Source: G965216695 sp965216695 (GTDB lineage: Bacteria > Pseudomonadota > Gammaproteobacteria > Pseudomonadales > Azotimanducaceae). From it: DNA of 64,000 nucleotides. Below are positions 52,654-62,022 of this stretch, piece by piece. Within the stretch, counting starts at the first letter, position 1. Each line of letters opens with the position of its first letter. The notes below the pieces were generated by a model. The model worked only from the letters and a program-made list of their open reading frames with translations, was not told where the DNA came from and searched no databases. The stretch lies in contig OZ244212.1 in assembly GCA_965216695.1 (NCBI GenBank), positions 620,001 to 684,000 on the forward strand, in the 5' to 3' direction. Both the position numbers and the translations under genes were made by a program.

Positions 52654-53742
52654 TCAACCGCGCAGACGCGCCAGGTATCGTTCCTGACGCCGTGTTCGGT
52701 CCTGGACGCGGCCCACGAGCTGGCCGCACGCCGCGTCAATGTCCGCGCCGCGCGTCGTGCGCAGCATCGTCGCGTACCCGGCATTCATCAAGTAGGTCTG
52801 AAACCGCCTTACATCGTCCGCTTGCGGCGCCTCGAACCCGGCGCCGGGAAACGGATTGAACGGAATCAGGTTGATCTTGCACCGCAGATCCACAAGAAGT
52901 TTGGCCAACGCCCGGGCATCACCGAGCGAGTCGTTGACACCCTTGAGCAGGGTGTACTCCATAGTGAGCGATCGCCGGTCGCCGAGTCTGTCCAGATAAT
53001 GCTTGCAGGCGTCCAGCAACGCCGCAATCGGGTATTTGCGGTTGATCGGCACGAGCCGGTCACGCAGTGCATCCGAGGGTGCGTGCAAGGACACTGCGAG
53101 GGATACGTCTGTGTGTTCCGCAAGCTCGTAAATTGCGGGCACCACACCTGCCGTGCTCACGGTAACGCGACGTTTGGAAATACCGAACGCAAGGTCGTCC
53201 ATCATCAGCTGGGTTGCCTTGAGGACGGCATCCAGGTTGAGCAGAGGTTCGCCCATACCCATCAGTACGACGTTTGACACCTGCTCGCCGCGTTGCCGCA
53301 GAAACTGATCGCAAAGCCACACCTGGCCTACGATGTCGGCTGCGCTCAGGTTACCGTTGAACCCTTGTTTTCCCGTGGCGCAGAACGCGCAATCGAGCAT
53401 ACAGCCGATCTGCGACGACACGCACAGGGTATTCCGACCGCGGTCCGGGATGAGCACCATTTCCACCAGGTTGCCGTCAGACACCTCGAGCGCCCACTTG
53501 ACGGTACCGTCCACCGACTGCCAACGCTGCACGACCTTCGGAAGGTGCAACGTCGTGTGATCGGTCAACCATGCCCGGTGGGCTTTCGCCAGGTCGGTCA
53601 TCGCATCGATGTCGGTGTTGCCGTGGTGGTAGACCCACTTCATCAGCTGCTTGGCGCGATACGGTCGCCCCAGATGCTCGCTGAACAGGTCCGCAAGCTC
53701 GCCGCGCGGCAACCCGAACAGATTGACGCCGGCCACAGTCAT
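52654..53742 (-). CDS. rlmN: 23S rRNA/tRNA adenine-C2 methyltransferase RlmN
   Basis: Radical-SAM methylase of A2503 in 23S rRNA and A37 in some tRNAs. The 362 residues contain the CxxxCxxC cluster motif in CMLDCAFCATGKQGF (near 112-126), SAM-binding NVVLMGMGEPLLN and RVTVSTAGVVPAI, and the resolving cysteine region ATMLRTTRGADIDAACGQLVG. It lies between ndk and pilW. Confidence 0.97.
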   Translation of the reverse strand: MTVAGVNLFGLPRGELADLFSEHLGRPYRAKQLMKWVYHHGNTDIDAMTDLAKAHRAWLTDHTTLHLPKVVQRWQSVDGTVKWALEVSDGNLVEMVLIPDRGRNTLCVSSQIGCMLDCAFCATGKQGFNGNLSAADIVGQVWLCDQFLRQRGEQVSNVVLMGMGEPLLNLDAVLKATQLMMDDLAFGISKRRVTVSTAGVVPAIYELAEHTDVSLAVSLHAPSDALRDRLVPINRKYPIAALLDACKHYLDRLGDRRSLTMEYTLLKGVNDSLGDARALAKLLVDLRCKINLIPFNPFPGAGFEAPQADDVRRFQTYLMNAGYATMLRTTRGADIDAACGQLVGRVQDRTRRQERYLARLRG

Positions 53743-53745
53743 CGG

Positions 53746-54174
53746 TCAGCCGCGGTCCTGAATGTCGTCATCACCGAAGAAAAACGCTATTTCCCGCGCC
53801 GCCGACTCGGGCGAGTCGCTGCCGTGCACGGCGTTTGCCTCCACCGATTCGGCGAAATCCGCGCGGATCGTTCCGGGATCGGCGTCCGCCGGATTGGTCG
53901 CACCCATGATGCGACGATTGAGCGCAATAGCGTCCTCGCCCTCGAGCACCTGAATCATGACCGGTCCAGAGGTCATGTAGGCCACCAGATCGCCGAAGAA
54001 TCCCTTGCCCTCGTGCTCCGCATAGAAACCGCGCGCCTGCTGTTCCGTGAGGCGCAGCATTCTGGCGGCCACGATGCTCAGACCCGCTTTCTCAAACCGT
54101 TCATAAATCGCGCCAATGACATTCCTGCGAACGGCATCCGGCTTGACAATAGAAAACGTACGTTCAACCGACAT
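53746..54174 (-). CDS. ndk: Nucleoside diphosphate kinase
   Basis: Balances NTP pools by phosphate transfer through a histidine. The 142 residues begin VERTFSIVKPDAVRRNVIGAI and contain the active-site His in NAVHGSDSPESAAREIAFFF. It is the first gene of the ndk-rlmN-pilW-rodZ-hisS-yfgM-bamB-der run and lies downstream of iscS. Confidence 0.97.
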   Translation of the reverse strand: MSVERTFSIVKPDAVRRNVIGAIYERFEKAGLSIVAARMLRLTEQQARGFYAEHEGKGFFGDLVAYMTSGPVMIQVLEGEDAIALNRRIMGATNPADADPGTIRADFAESVEANAVHGSDSPESAAREIAFFFGDDDIQDRG

Positions 54175-54359
54175 CCAACTCTCCGACCACTCTCCGACAA
54201 TCTATCCCTTCGCGCCATCCCCTCGCGGTGCCGTAGCCCGCGATACGCAACGCTGCATGCAATCTGCCGAAGAGGAATCGACGCTAGGCGTCTGATTTTC
54301 ATGCGGTTATTTTGCGCACCTACGCGCTCTTCGGCTCCGCCCCGCTGGCGCGGCGGCGT

Positions 54360-54380
54360 ATTATACGCGGATCATCCGCG
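54360..54380 (-). promoter_or_regulatory. TATAAT box with adjacent 15-bp palindrome before ndk
   Basis: The minus strand carries TATAAT at 54365-54360, preceded directly by CGCGGATGATCCGCG (54380-54366), a 7+1+7 palindrome in the spacer position. No good -35 box is visible. If this is the ndk promoter, the palindrome could be an operator; the leader would be about 180 bases. Confidence 0.35.
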
Positions 54381-54401
54381 GCCATGCGACCCGGTTACGT
54401 A

Positions 54402-55571
54402 TCAGCCGCGAAGTCGCGCCACGACTTCCGCCACGCGCCGGCCCGCGTAGTCGATATCGTCGTTGGTTGTAAAGCGCCCGACCGTAAATCGCAACGACGC
54501 ATGCGCCAGATCGTCGGGAATGCCCAGCGCACGTAGAACGTAGGAGGGTTCCACCACCGCCGACGTGCAGGCGGATCCGCTCGACACGGCGATGTCGTCC
54601 AATGCAACCAGCAGCGTCTCGCCGTCGACCCCGGCGAACGACACATTCAGGTTGCCCGCCACGCGTTGCTCTTCGTCGCCGTTCAACGCCGTGCCCGGTA
54701 TCTGTTTAAGGTGCGCCCACAACCGATCGCGCCCCCTGCGAATGCGGGCCTGTTCCGACACCATGTCCTCGCCCATCAACTCAGCGGCATAACCCATGCC
54801 CACGAGTTGATGCGTTGGGAGGGTGCCCGAGCGCAAACCCCATTCCTGCCCTCCACCATGCATCTGCGCTACCAGGGATACCGGCGGCTCGCGACGTACA
54901 TACAACGCCCCCACGCCCTTCGGGCCGTAGATCTTGTGACCGGACAGCGACACGAGGTCCACCGGGTCGTGCCTGGTGTCCAACGGCACTTTTCCAGCGC
55001 TCTGAGCGGCATCGACGTGGAAGGGGACACCGCGCGCACGACAGATTGCCCCGATCGATGCGACATCGTTGACCACGCCTATCTCGTTGTTGACGTGCAT
55101 GATCGAAACGAGGCAGGTGTCCGGCCGGAGCGCTTCCTCCACCGCCCGCGGAACGATCAACCCGTCGCGCGCGGGGGGCAGATACGTGACGGAATATCCT
55201 TTCGTCTCGAGATACGCGCAGCTGTCGAGCACGGCCTTATGTTCGATAGAGCTGGTAACAATGTGCCCACCGCCCGCAGCTTCCGCAACTCCCTTGATCG
55301 CCAGGTTGTCGGACTCGGTGGCGCCCGAAGTCCAGACAATCTCCCTGGGATCTGCGTGCAACAGCCGCGCGACCTGTACACGGGCGAGCTCACAAGCCTC
55401 TTCCGCGTCCCAGCCGAACTGGTGGGACCGCGAAGCAGGATTGCCGAAAATGCCGTCCGGGGTGAGGTACTCTGCCATTTTGTCCGCAACCCGAGGGTCG
55501 ACCGGCGTCGTTGCGGAGTAGTCGAGGTACACGACTCGTCGCCCGGCGTTGTCTTTCACCTGAGCGCTCAC
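54402..55571 (-). CDS. iscS: Cysteine desulfurase IscS
   Basis: PLP enzyme that takes sulfur from cysteine for Fe-S clusters and tRNA thiolation. The 389 residues (E. coli IscS has 404) include YLDYSATTPVDPRV, the PLP lysine in SLSGHKIYGPKG, and the persulfide Cys in SSGSACTSA near 320. It overlaps iscR by 4 bases. The genes that usually follow (iscU, iscA, hscBA, fdx, iscX) are absent: next is ndk. Confidence 0.96.
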   Translation of the reverse strand: MSAQVKDNAGRRVVYLDYSATTPVDPRVADKMAEYLTPDGIFGNPASRSHQFGWDAEEACELARVQVARLLHADPREIVWTSGATESDNLAIKGVAEAAGGGHIVTSSIEHKAVLDSCAYLETKGYSVTYLPPARDGLIVPRAVEEALRPDTCLVSIMHVNNEIGVVNDVASIGAICRARGVPFHVDAAQSAGKVPLDTRHDPVDLVSLSGHKIYGPKGVGALYVRREPPVSLVAQMHGGGQEWGLRSGTLPTHQLVGMGYAAELMGEDMVSEQARIRRGRDRLWAHLKQIPGTALNGDEEQRVAGNLNVSFAGVDGETLLVALDDIAVSSGSACTSAVVEPSYVLRALGIPDDLAHASLRFTVGRFTTNDDIDYAGRRVAEVVARLRG

Positions 55572-56020
55572 CTGAGTTGCAGCACCTGCCCATCCTGGCG
55601 CCGCGCAATACGTTGAACATCCCGGCGACTGACAAGATCGGCAAGAGAAATGCCGCTAAGGTAGTCATCAATCTGGACGCTGAGCTCGAACCAGAGGTCG
55701 TGCGTCAGACACTGCACGCCTTCCTGACAATCTGCGGCACCGTGACACCGCGTGGCATCCACGCCTTCCCCTGCCGCAGATACGATGTCCGACACGCTTA
55801 TGTCGGCGAGCGGCCGGGCAAGCTGGTATCCGCCGCCGGGTCCGCGGCAACTCGACAACAGGCCGCTGCGCCGCAGCCGGCCGAACAACTGTTCGAGATA
55901 CGCGCCGGAAATGCCTTGACGGGAGGACACGTCCGCAACGCTGACTGCTGCCGCATCCGAATGCAAAGCAATGTCGAGCATCGCGGTAACAGCGTACCGT
56001 CCTTTCGTAGTGAGACGCAT
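55568..56020 (-). CDS. iscR: IscR, Fe-S cluster-binding transcriptional regulator
   Basis: Rrf2-family regulator of 150 residues. An N-terminal winged helix (MRLTTKGRYAVTAMLDIAL) is followed by the dimerisation helix and the three cluster cysteines in RCHGAADCQEGVQCLTH (C-x6-C-x5-C), the IscR pattern. It represses its own operon when it holds [2Fe-2S]. A matching operator lies at 56055-56079, upstream of its ATG. Confidence 0.96.
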   Translation of the reverse strand: MRLTTKGRYAVTAMLDIALHSDAAAVSVADVSSRQGISGAYLEQLFGRLRRSGLLSSCRGPGGGYQLARPLADISVSDIVSAAGEGVDATRCHGAADCQEGVQCLTHDLWFELSVQIDDYLSGISLADLVSRRDVQRIARRQDGQVLQLR

Positions 56021-56054
56021 GAGCGTACCGCCGAAAACGAGCTTCGAGTATGCA

Positions 56055-56079
56055 ATACCCGACTATTTTGGTCTACTTT
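56055..56079 (-). promoter_or_regulatory. Type 1 IscR operator
   Basis: On the minus strand the right half TAGTCGGGTAT matches the consensus YAGTCrrGTAT exactly, and the left half (GTAGACC) is weaker; spacing between half-sites is as in E. coli type 1 sites. It lies about 35-60 bases before the iscR ATG and overlaps the 3' end of trmJ. This supports autorepression of iscRS by holo-IscR. Confidence 0.75.
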
Positions 56080-56879
56080 TCGGCCGGGTCTGCGCGCACA
56101 CCGGAATGCAGATGGCTGAGAATACCCCGCACCATCTGAACCTCGGTCTCATCGAGCTGCACGCGCCGCAACAGGCGTCCCAGGCGCGTCATCGTCTGCC
56201 CGGGGTGTTCCGCATCCAGAAACCCGGTATCGAGCAATACCGTCTGCAGATGTTCGAGCAAGTGGCGTACCTGCGCGTCGGTCGCGGCGGGACGGTCCCA
56301 CCACTCCGGCAGACCCAGACCCCGTTCCGACGCCGGCAGGTGTTCTCCGCCGACCGCACACGCGATCTCATAGCAGATGACCTGCACGGCCATCGCCAGA
56401 TTGAGTGACGAGTACGCGACGTTCGCCGGAATCTGTACATGATAATTACACCGGTGCAGTTCGTCGTTGGACAGTCCGTTGGCCTCACGACCGAACAGCA
56501 CCGCCACCCTCGGTCCCGCCATCAGTTCCCCCGGCAATCGGCGGGCGAGTTCGCGCGGATCAACCACCGGCCACGGAATGCGCCGCGACCGGGCGCTGGT
56601 GCCAATCACAAGGTGCGCGTCACCGATCGCGTCGTCGAGGGAATCACAAACCCGCGCCGAATGAAGCAGGTCTTTGGCACCGGCGGCCCGCCAGTCGGCC
56701 TGGGGGTCGGGGTAACGCAATGGATTCACGAGCACCAGATCCGAAAGACCCATCGTCTTCATCGCCCGCGCGGACCCCCCAATGTTGCCGGGATGGCTCG
56801 TCTCCACGAGTACCACGCGAACGTTGTCGAGCGACACCCCGCCCGATCTACTTCCCCGTACGTCCGATCCTGATACCAT
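56073..56879 (-). CDS. trmJ: tRNA (Cm/Um32) 2'-O-methyltransferase TrmJ
   Basis: SPOUT methyltransferase of 268 residues. NVRVVLVETSHPGNIGGSARAMKTMGLSDLVLVNP is the diagnostic N-terminal motif, and VAVLFGREANGLSNDEL and IPANVAYSSLNLAMAVQVICYE form the knot and AdoMet site. The start at 56879 gives a 15-residue lead before the conserved core; a GTG nearer the core (VSLDNVR) is possible. It is divergent from suhB and upstream of iscR, as in E. coli. Confidence 0.94.
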   Translation of the reverse strand: MVSGSDVRGSRSGGVSLDNVRVVLVETSHPGNIGGSARAMKTMGLSDLVLVNPLRYPDPQADWRAAGAKDLLHSARVCDSLDDAIGDAHLVIGTSARSRRIPWPVVDPRELARRLPGELMAGPRVAVLFGREANGLSNDELHRCNYHVQIPANVAYSSLNLAMAVQVICYEIACAVGGEHLPASERGLGLPEWWDRPAATDAQVRHLLEHLQTVLLDTGFLDAEHPGQTMTRLGRLLRRVQLDETEVQMVRGILSHLHSGVRADPAEK

Positions 56880-56927
56880 GCCGCCCCCTCGGATGTCCCA
56901 GAGGTTTGTGCCGGAGGCAATCGCTAA

Positions 56928-57719
56928 ATGCAAGGCATGGTCAACATCGCGCGCCGCGCGGCACGAAACGCCGGCACCCTTCTGGTTCGCGCCATGGACC
57001 GCATTGATCGTCTGGAGATTGAGGAAAAGGCGACCAACGACTTTGTTTCCAACATTGACCGCGAGGCGGAAGCAACGATTGTCGACACCATCCAGAAGGC
57101 CTTTCCGGACCACGGCGTACTGGGCGAAGAATTCGGGACGCGCAACGAAGACAGCGAATACACCTGGGTGATCGACCCGCTCGACGGCACGCTGAACTAC
57201 CTGCAGGGCATTCCGCATTTCTGCGTTTCAATCGGGGTGATGCACGGCCGGCACATCGAGCACGCGGTGGTACTGGACCCGGTGCGCGATGAGGAGTTTG
57301 TGGCTTCGCGGGGTCGCGGCGCGAGATTGAACGGCAAACGGATTCGCGTGAGCGCCACCACCAAGCTCGCAGACAGCGTTTTTGCGACCGGTATTCCTCC
57401 GGCCGCGGTACGCACCCGGCTGGCCCCGTACATGGAACAACTGCACCGCGTTACCGGAGCGAGCCGCGCCGTTCGGCGTACCGGCTCCGCAGCGCTAGAC
57501 CTCGCGTACGTGGCGGCGGGACGCACCGACGGATTCTGGGAACCCGCATTATCTGTGTGGGACATTACCGCTGGGCTGCTGCTGGTGCGCGAAGCCGGTG
57601 GATTGGTGGGCGATCTGAACGGCGGCGACACGATGCTGAAAACGGGCGACACGCTGGCCGCAAACCCTCGATGCTTCCGCCTGCTCGTTCAGCTCTTTCG
57701 GGAATCACGCAGCGCCTAA
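56928..57719 (+). CDS. suhB: Inositol monophosphatase family protein SuhB
   Basis: Mg2+-dependent phosphatase; in E. coli SuhB also joins the rRNA antitermination complex. The 263 residues contain the metal-binding motifs GEEFG, WVIDPLDGTLNY (DPLDGT) and WDITAGLLL. It is divergent from trmJ with 48 bases between them. Confidence 0.96.
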   Translation: MQGMVNIARRAARNAGTLLVRAMDRIDRLEIEEKATNDFVSNIDREAEATIVDTIQKAFPDHGVLGEEFGTRNEDSEYTWVIDPLDGTLNYLQGIPHFCVSIGVMHGRHIEHAVVLDPVRDEEFVASRGRGARLNGKRIRVSATTKLADSVFATGIPPAAVRTRLAPYMEQLHRVTGASRAVRRTGSAALDLAYVAAGRTDGFWEPALSVWDITAGLLLVREAGGLVGDLNGGDTMLKTGDTLAANPRCFRLLVQLFRESRSA

Positions 57720-57744
57720 CGTGGGAACGACGTACGGCGATCGC

Positions 57745-58662
57745 TCAGGGCACTTCTTGCCCGGCTTCCTCTTTTTCCGGCACCAGCAGATCCTGGCGGG
57801 ATATGTTCAGCCAGAGAAGCACGTTGGAGACCACATACAACGACGAGTACGTACCCACGCCCACGCCGATTGTGAGTGCAATCGCAAAACTGTGTACAGC
57901 CTCACCGCCGACGATCAGCAGCGCCAGCAGCACGAACAGCGTGGTGGCTGACGTAACCAGCGTTCGCCCCAGAGTTTCGTTCAGGCTTCGGTTGATGACT
58001 TCTTCCGACGATCCTTTGCGCAATTTGCGGAAGTTCTCCCGAATGCGGTCAGATACCACGATGGTATCGTTCAGCGAGTATCCGATCACGGCAAGCAATG
58101 CTGCTAGCGCCGGCAGGTCGAACGTCCACTGAAAAAACGCGAACAGGCCCACCACAATCAGCACGTCGTGGATTAACGCAATCACCGCGCCGATCGAGAA
58201 TTGCCGCGTAAAGCGGAACAGAATGTAGAGCATTACAACGATAAGCGCCGCGAGCAACGCGAGTCCGCCGTCGTCGCGCAATTCTTCACCCACCGCCGGA
58301 CCCACGAAGTTCGACTGCAGCATCTGGGCGTCCGGGTACTCGGCGCGCACTACTTCCAGAATGCGGTCGCCCATTTTCGCCTGCTCCACGTCCGGCTGAA
58401 TGGGCATCTTCACGCGCAGTTCCCGGTCCGTACCGAACTGCTGCACAACGCCGTTTTCGAGACCCGCCGCTTCCAGCAGCTGGCGAATGGTCTCCGGCGG
58501 CACGGCCTCCACGAATCCGACTTCAACCTCGCTGCCCTCGGTGAAATCGAGGCCGAGGTTCAGGCCGCGCACCGCAAGCAGCGCAATGGACGCAACCACC
58601 AGCAGGATGGATACGGCCGCGGCAATCCGACGCGACCCCATGAAGTCGATCGAGAAATTCAA
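57745..58662 (-). CDS. secF: Protein translocase subunit SecF
   Basis: Membrane partner of SecD that helps translocation and protein release. The 305 residues have six membrane segments and the SecDF motif LGLDFTEGSEVEV (about 31-43), with NDTIVVSDRIRENFR in the later membrane part. It overlaps secD by 4 bases. It is the last gene of queA-tgt-yajC-secD-secF. Confidence 0.97.
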   Translation of the reverse strand: MNFSIDFMGSRRIAAAVSILLVVASIALLAVRGLNLGLDFTEGSEVEVGFVEAVPPETIRQLLEAAGLENGVVQQFGTDRELRVKMPIQPDVEQAKMGDRILEVVRAEYPDAQMLQSNFVGPAVGEELRDDGGLALLAALIVVMLYILFRFTRQFSIGAVIALIHDVLIVVGLFAFFQWTFDLPALAALLAVIGYSLNDTIVVSDRIRENFRKLRKGSSEEVINRSLNETLGRTLVTSATTLFVLLALLIVGGEAVHSFAIALTIGVGVGTYSSLYVVSNVLLWLNISRQDLLVPEKEEAGQEVP

Positions 58663-60575
58663 ATCCAGACCTTCTGCAGTTTGCGGCCACCGTACATAAG
58701 GTTAACGATCGCCCGGGTAACCATCACGGCGGTGAACACGGACGTAACGATGCCTACTGCCAGGGTCACCGCAAATCCCCGCACCGGACCACTGCCGACG
58801 GAGAATAGAATGATGGCCACAAGAAACGTCGTGATATTGGCGTCGAGGATGGTCAGGAACGCGCGGTCGAAGCCCGCCTGAATCGCCTGTTGCGGCGAGC
58901 GCTCTTTGAGCTCTTCGCGTATCCGGGAAAAGATGAGCACGTTGGCGTCCACCGCCATACCTACCGTAAGCACGATCCCCGCGATACCAGGCATCGTGAG
59001 AGTCGCACCCAGCAGTGACATGATGGCGGTAATGAGGACGATGTTCAGCACCAGCGCGACGTTGGCCGCGAGCCCGAACGCCTTGTAGTAGAAGAGCATG
59101 AACACCAGCACGGCCGAAAGACCGATCTGAATGGCAATACGGCCCTGTTTGATGTTCTCATCGCCGAGGCTTGCGCCTACCGTGCGCTCTTCAACGATAT
59201 ACATCGGCGCAGCCAGCGCACCTGCGCGCAGCAGCAGAGCCAGGTCCCGTGCTTCACCCAGGCCAAGCCCAGTAATCCGAAAGCGAAATCCCAACGCCGC
59301 CTGAATGGTAGCGACGCTGATTACCCGACGGTCTTCCACCGTGTAGGGTTTCTGCACCTGCTCGCCGTTTTCCTCGACGGTTCTGAAACGCACCTTCAGT
59401 TCCTTGAAGATGATCGCCATCGGCCGTCCGATGTTGTCTTTGGTGTTGGCGTGCATGCGGTTGCCGCCATCGTTGTCGAGCGTGATGCTGACCTGCGGTG
59501 CTTGCGTTTCGGGGTCGAAATCCTGCTGCGCGTTCACGACGCGGTCGCCGGTAACGATGTTCGCTCGATTCAGCGTAACGGTGGACCCTTCGTAGTCGTA
59601 GGTTTCCGTCTGCGATACGCGCGCATCCTCGTTCGCGACCAGGCGAAACTCGAGCGTTGCAAACTTATTGATGATTTCCTTCGCGCGGGCGCTGTCCTGC
59701 ACACCGGGCAGATCCAGTACGATGCGTTGCCGGCCGAGCCGTTGTACCAACGGTTCGGCGACACCCAGTTCGTTCACGCGCTGCTTCAGGCTCTGCACGT
59801 TCTGCTGTACCGCCAGATCTTCGAGCGACGTGATGTACTGATCGGTAAACGCCATACGGATTCCAGGTTTGCCGTTCACCTCGCGCGTGTCCACGGCCAC
59901 ACCTTCCAGCTGATCTTCCCCGACCAACTCCAGCGCCTGGTCGCGCCGGGCTTCGTCCGGAAACCCGATCTCAATCCCGCCGTTCTTGATCCAGCTGCCG
60001 CGCTCGTAACGTATGCGCGCCTTAACCAGCGTATCGCGCACGGACTCCTCGGTACTGTCCAGGCGATCACCGATGAACTTGTTCATGTCCACCTGCAACA
60101 GGAAGTGCACACCGCCCGATAGATCGAGGCCCAACGACATCGGCCTGCCGCCCATATCGCGCAGCCACTGGGGAGTGGTGGATGCCTGGTTGAGTGCAAC
60201 CACGTATTCACGATCACCGTCGTTCAGCGTTGCGTTGACGAGATCGCGACCGCGCAACTGGTCTTCCTTACTGCTCAGGCGAATCACTGCGACGCCGGCG
60301 TCAATCTGGTCCGCCGATACCGCAATCCCGGCCGCCTTCAGCGCCGCCTCAGCGCGCTCGAGGTCCGCCGTTTCCACAGCGTAGTCGTCACTGGTGCTCT
60401 TGATCTGCAGCGCGGGATCGGGCTGATACAGGTTGGGGGCCGCATAGATACAGCCAAGAATCGCCACCAGCAATACGAACAGGTAGCGGCCGATCCCATG
60501 GGTGTTCGGCGGCCGCTGGGTCCGCGGCAAGCCCAGCAGGCTCTCGCCGACCAAGCCGTCCCTAGCCATAATCAA
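58659..60575 (-). CDS. secD: Protein translocase subunit SecD
   Basis: Proton-driven Sec accessory subunit. The 638 residues have an N-terminal helix, a large periplasmic domain (about 45-450) including LGLDLSGGVHFLLQVD, and a C-terminal bundle with TMPGIAGIVLTVGMAVDANVLIFSRIREEL. The length is near E. coli SecD (615). The start overlaps the yajC stop. Confidence 0.97.
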   Translation of the reverse strand: MIMARDGLVGESLLGLPRTQRPPNTHGIGRYLFVLLVAILGCIYAAPNLYQPDPALQIKSTSDDYAVETADLERAEAALKAAGIAVSADQIDAGVAVIRLSSKEDQLRGRDLVNATLNDGDREYVVALNQASTTPQWLRDMGGRPMSLGLDLSGGVHFLLQVDMNKFIGDRLDSTEESVRDTLVKARIRYERGSWIKNGGIEIGFPDEARRDQALELVGEDQLEGVAVDTREVNGKPGIRMAFTDQYITSLEDLAVQQNVQSLKQRVNELGVAEPLVQRLGRQRIVLDLPGVQDSARAKEIINKFATLEFRLVANEDARVSQTETYDYEGSTVTLNRANIVTGDRVVNAQQDFDPETQAPQVSITLDNDGGNRMHANTKDNIGRPMAIIFKELKVRFRTVEENGEQVQKPYTVEDRRVISVATIQAALGFRFRITGLGLGEARDLALLLRAGALAAPMYIVEERTVGASLGDENIKQGRIAIQIGLSAVLVFMLFYYKAFGLAANVALVLNIVLITAIMSLLGATLTMPGIAGIVLTVGMAVDANVLIFSRIREELKERSPQQAIQAGFDRAFLTILDANITTFLVAIILFSVGSGPVRGFAVTLAVGIVTSVFTAVMVTRAIVNLMYGGRKLQKVWI

Positions 60576-60907
60576 CCGCCATCAAGTGATTTGAGAGTAC
60601 CTTTCGGCAGCGTCGCACCAATCGAGCTTTTCTGGAACCTGAGCTCTACGTTCTTGCTGACTTTTACCCGCACGAAGTCCTCTTCGACCTTCGTGATCTC
60701 GCCCACCAGACCGCCGGCGGTAACGATCTCGTCTCCGGCACTCAGGCTCGCCATCAGTGTCATATGTTCCTTACGACGCTTGCTCTGCGGCCGCCACAGC
60801 AGGAAATAGAAGATCAGAATGAAACCGCCGATAAACAACAGTTGGGTCAGTGCAGCGTTCGGCGGCGGACCCTCGGCCGCATACGCTGTGGTCTCGAAAA
60901 AATTCAT
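60572..60907 (-). CDS. yajC: Preprotein translocase subunit YajC
   Basis: Small single-span membrane protein of the SecDF-YajC complex. The 111 residues from the ATG at 60907 include LLFIGGFILIFYFLLWRPQSKRRKEH (membrane helix plus basic face) and the domain GDEIVTAGGLVGEITKVEEDFVRVKV. The ATG at 60907 overlaps the tgt TGA by one base (TGATG), which favours it over an earlier in-frame ATG at 60922. Confidence 0.95.
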   Translation of the reverse strand: MNFFETTAYAAEGPPPNAALTQLLFIGGFILIFYFLLWRPQSKRRKEHMTLMASLSAGDEIVTAGGLVGEITKVEEDFVRVKVSKNVELRFQKSSIGATLPKGTLKSLDGG

Positions 60908-62022
60908 CAGGGACGTTCCCAAACGCTGCGCAGGGTGCTGGCAAGGCTGCGCAATGTACCCGTTTCGATTGACGCGCGCAAACGACTCATAAGGTGATGA
61001 TAGTAGTGCAGATTGTGGTGCGTCATCAGGATTGCTCCCAGCATCTCGCCGCAGCGATCAAGGTGATGCAGATAGCCGCGCGAGTACTGCGCGCACGTAG
61101 AGCACGCGCAGTCCGGATCCAACGCTACGTCCGCGTCGCGGTGCGCGGCGTTGCGGATTTTCACGACACCGCGACTTGTGAATGCGTAGCCGTTGCGAGC
61201 ATTGCGCGTGGGTAGAACACAGTCGAACATGTCCACGCCAAGCTCCACACCGCGCAGAAGGTCCTGCGGTGTGCCAACGCCCATAAGGTACCGCGGATGT
61301 GCCGGCGGCATCCGAGGCATGAGGTCAACCAGTACCGCATCCATCTCCGCTTTCGTCTCACCGACCGACAGACCACCGATCGCATAACCGTCAAACCCGA
61401 TGTCGCAGAGTGCATCCAGGCTCCTCGCCCGCAGCGCCGTGTGCATACCTCCCTGAACGATGCCGAAGAGCAGGCTTACGTTCTCGCCGTGCGCACGCTT
61501 GGACCGTTCGGCCCACCGCAGCGAAAGCGCCATGGATTCGCGTGCCTGGGCTTCGCTTGCCGGATATTCGGTGCACTCGTCCAGCACCATCACCACGTCG
61601 GCGCCCAGATTGTGTTGAACCTGCACGGAGCGTTCTGGCGACAAAAACACTTTATCGCCGTTGATCGGGGAGCGGAATCGCACACCCTCTTCCGTGATCT
61701 TGCGCAGTTCGCCCAGGCTGAACACCTGAAATCCGCCACTGTCCGTAAGAATTGGGCCATTCCAATTCATGAAATGGTGCAGCCCGCCGAATGCGCGCAC
61801 GCGCTCGTCTCCCGGTCGCAGCATCAGGTGGAAGGTATTGCCGAGCAGAATCTGGGTACCGACTTCCGCCAGCGCTTGCGGCGTCATCGCTTTTACGGTG
61901 CCGTACGTGCCGCAAGGCATGAAACACGGAGTCTCGACGGAACCATGCTGGGTGTGCACCCGGCCCCGGCGGGCCGCACCATCGCGCGCGAGGAGTTCAA
62001 ACACGTAACGCGTCCGTTTCAT
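60907..62022 (-). CDS. tgt: tRNA-guanine transglycosylase
   Basis: Exchanges G34 of GUN-anticodon tRNAs for preQ1 in queuosine synthesis. The 371-residue TIM-barrel has catalytic Asp residues in TDSGGFQVFSLG and DMFDCVLPTRNARNG, and the zinc site in DCACSTCAQYSRGYLHHL (C-x-C-x2-C...H). The start at 62022 falls inside the end of queA (26-base overlap), so translation is probably coupled. Confidence 0.97.
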   Translation of the reverse strand: MKRTRYVFELLARDGAARRGRVHTQHGSVETPCFMPCGTYGTVKAMTPQALAEVGTQILLGNTFHLMLRPGDERVRAFGGLHHFMNWNGPILTDSGGFQVFSLGELRKITEEGVRFRSPINGDKVFLSPERSVQVQHNLGADVVMVLDECTEYPASEAQARESMALSLRWAERSKRAHGENVSLLFGIVQGGMHTALRARSLDALCDIGFDGYAIGGLSVGETKAEMDAVLVDLMPRMPPAHPRYLMGVGTPQDLLRGVELGVDMFDCVLPTRNARNGYAFTSRGVVKIRNAAHRDADVALDPDCACSTCAQYSRGYLHHLDRCGEMLGAILMTHHNLHYYHHLMSRLRASIETGTLRSLASTLRSVWERP

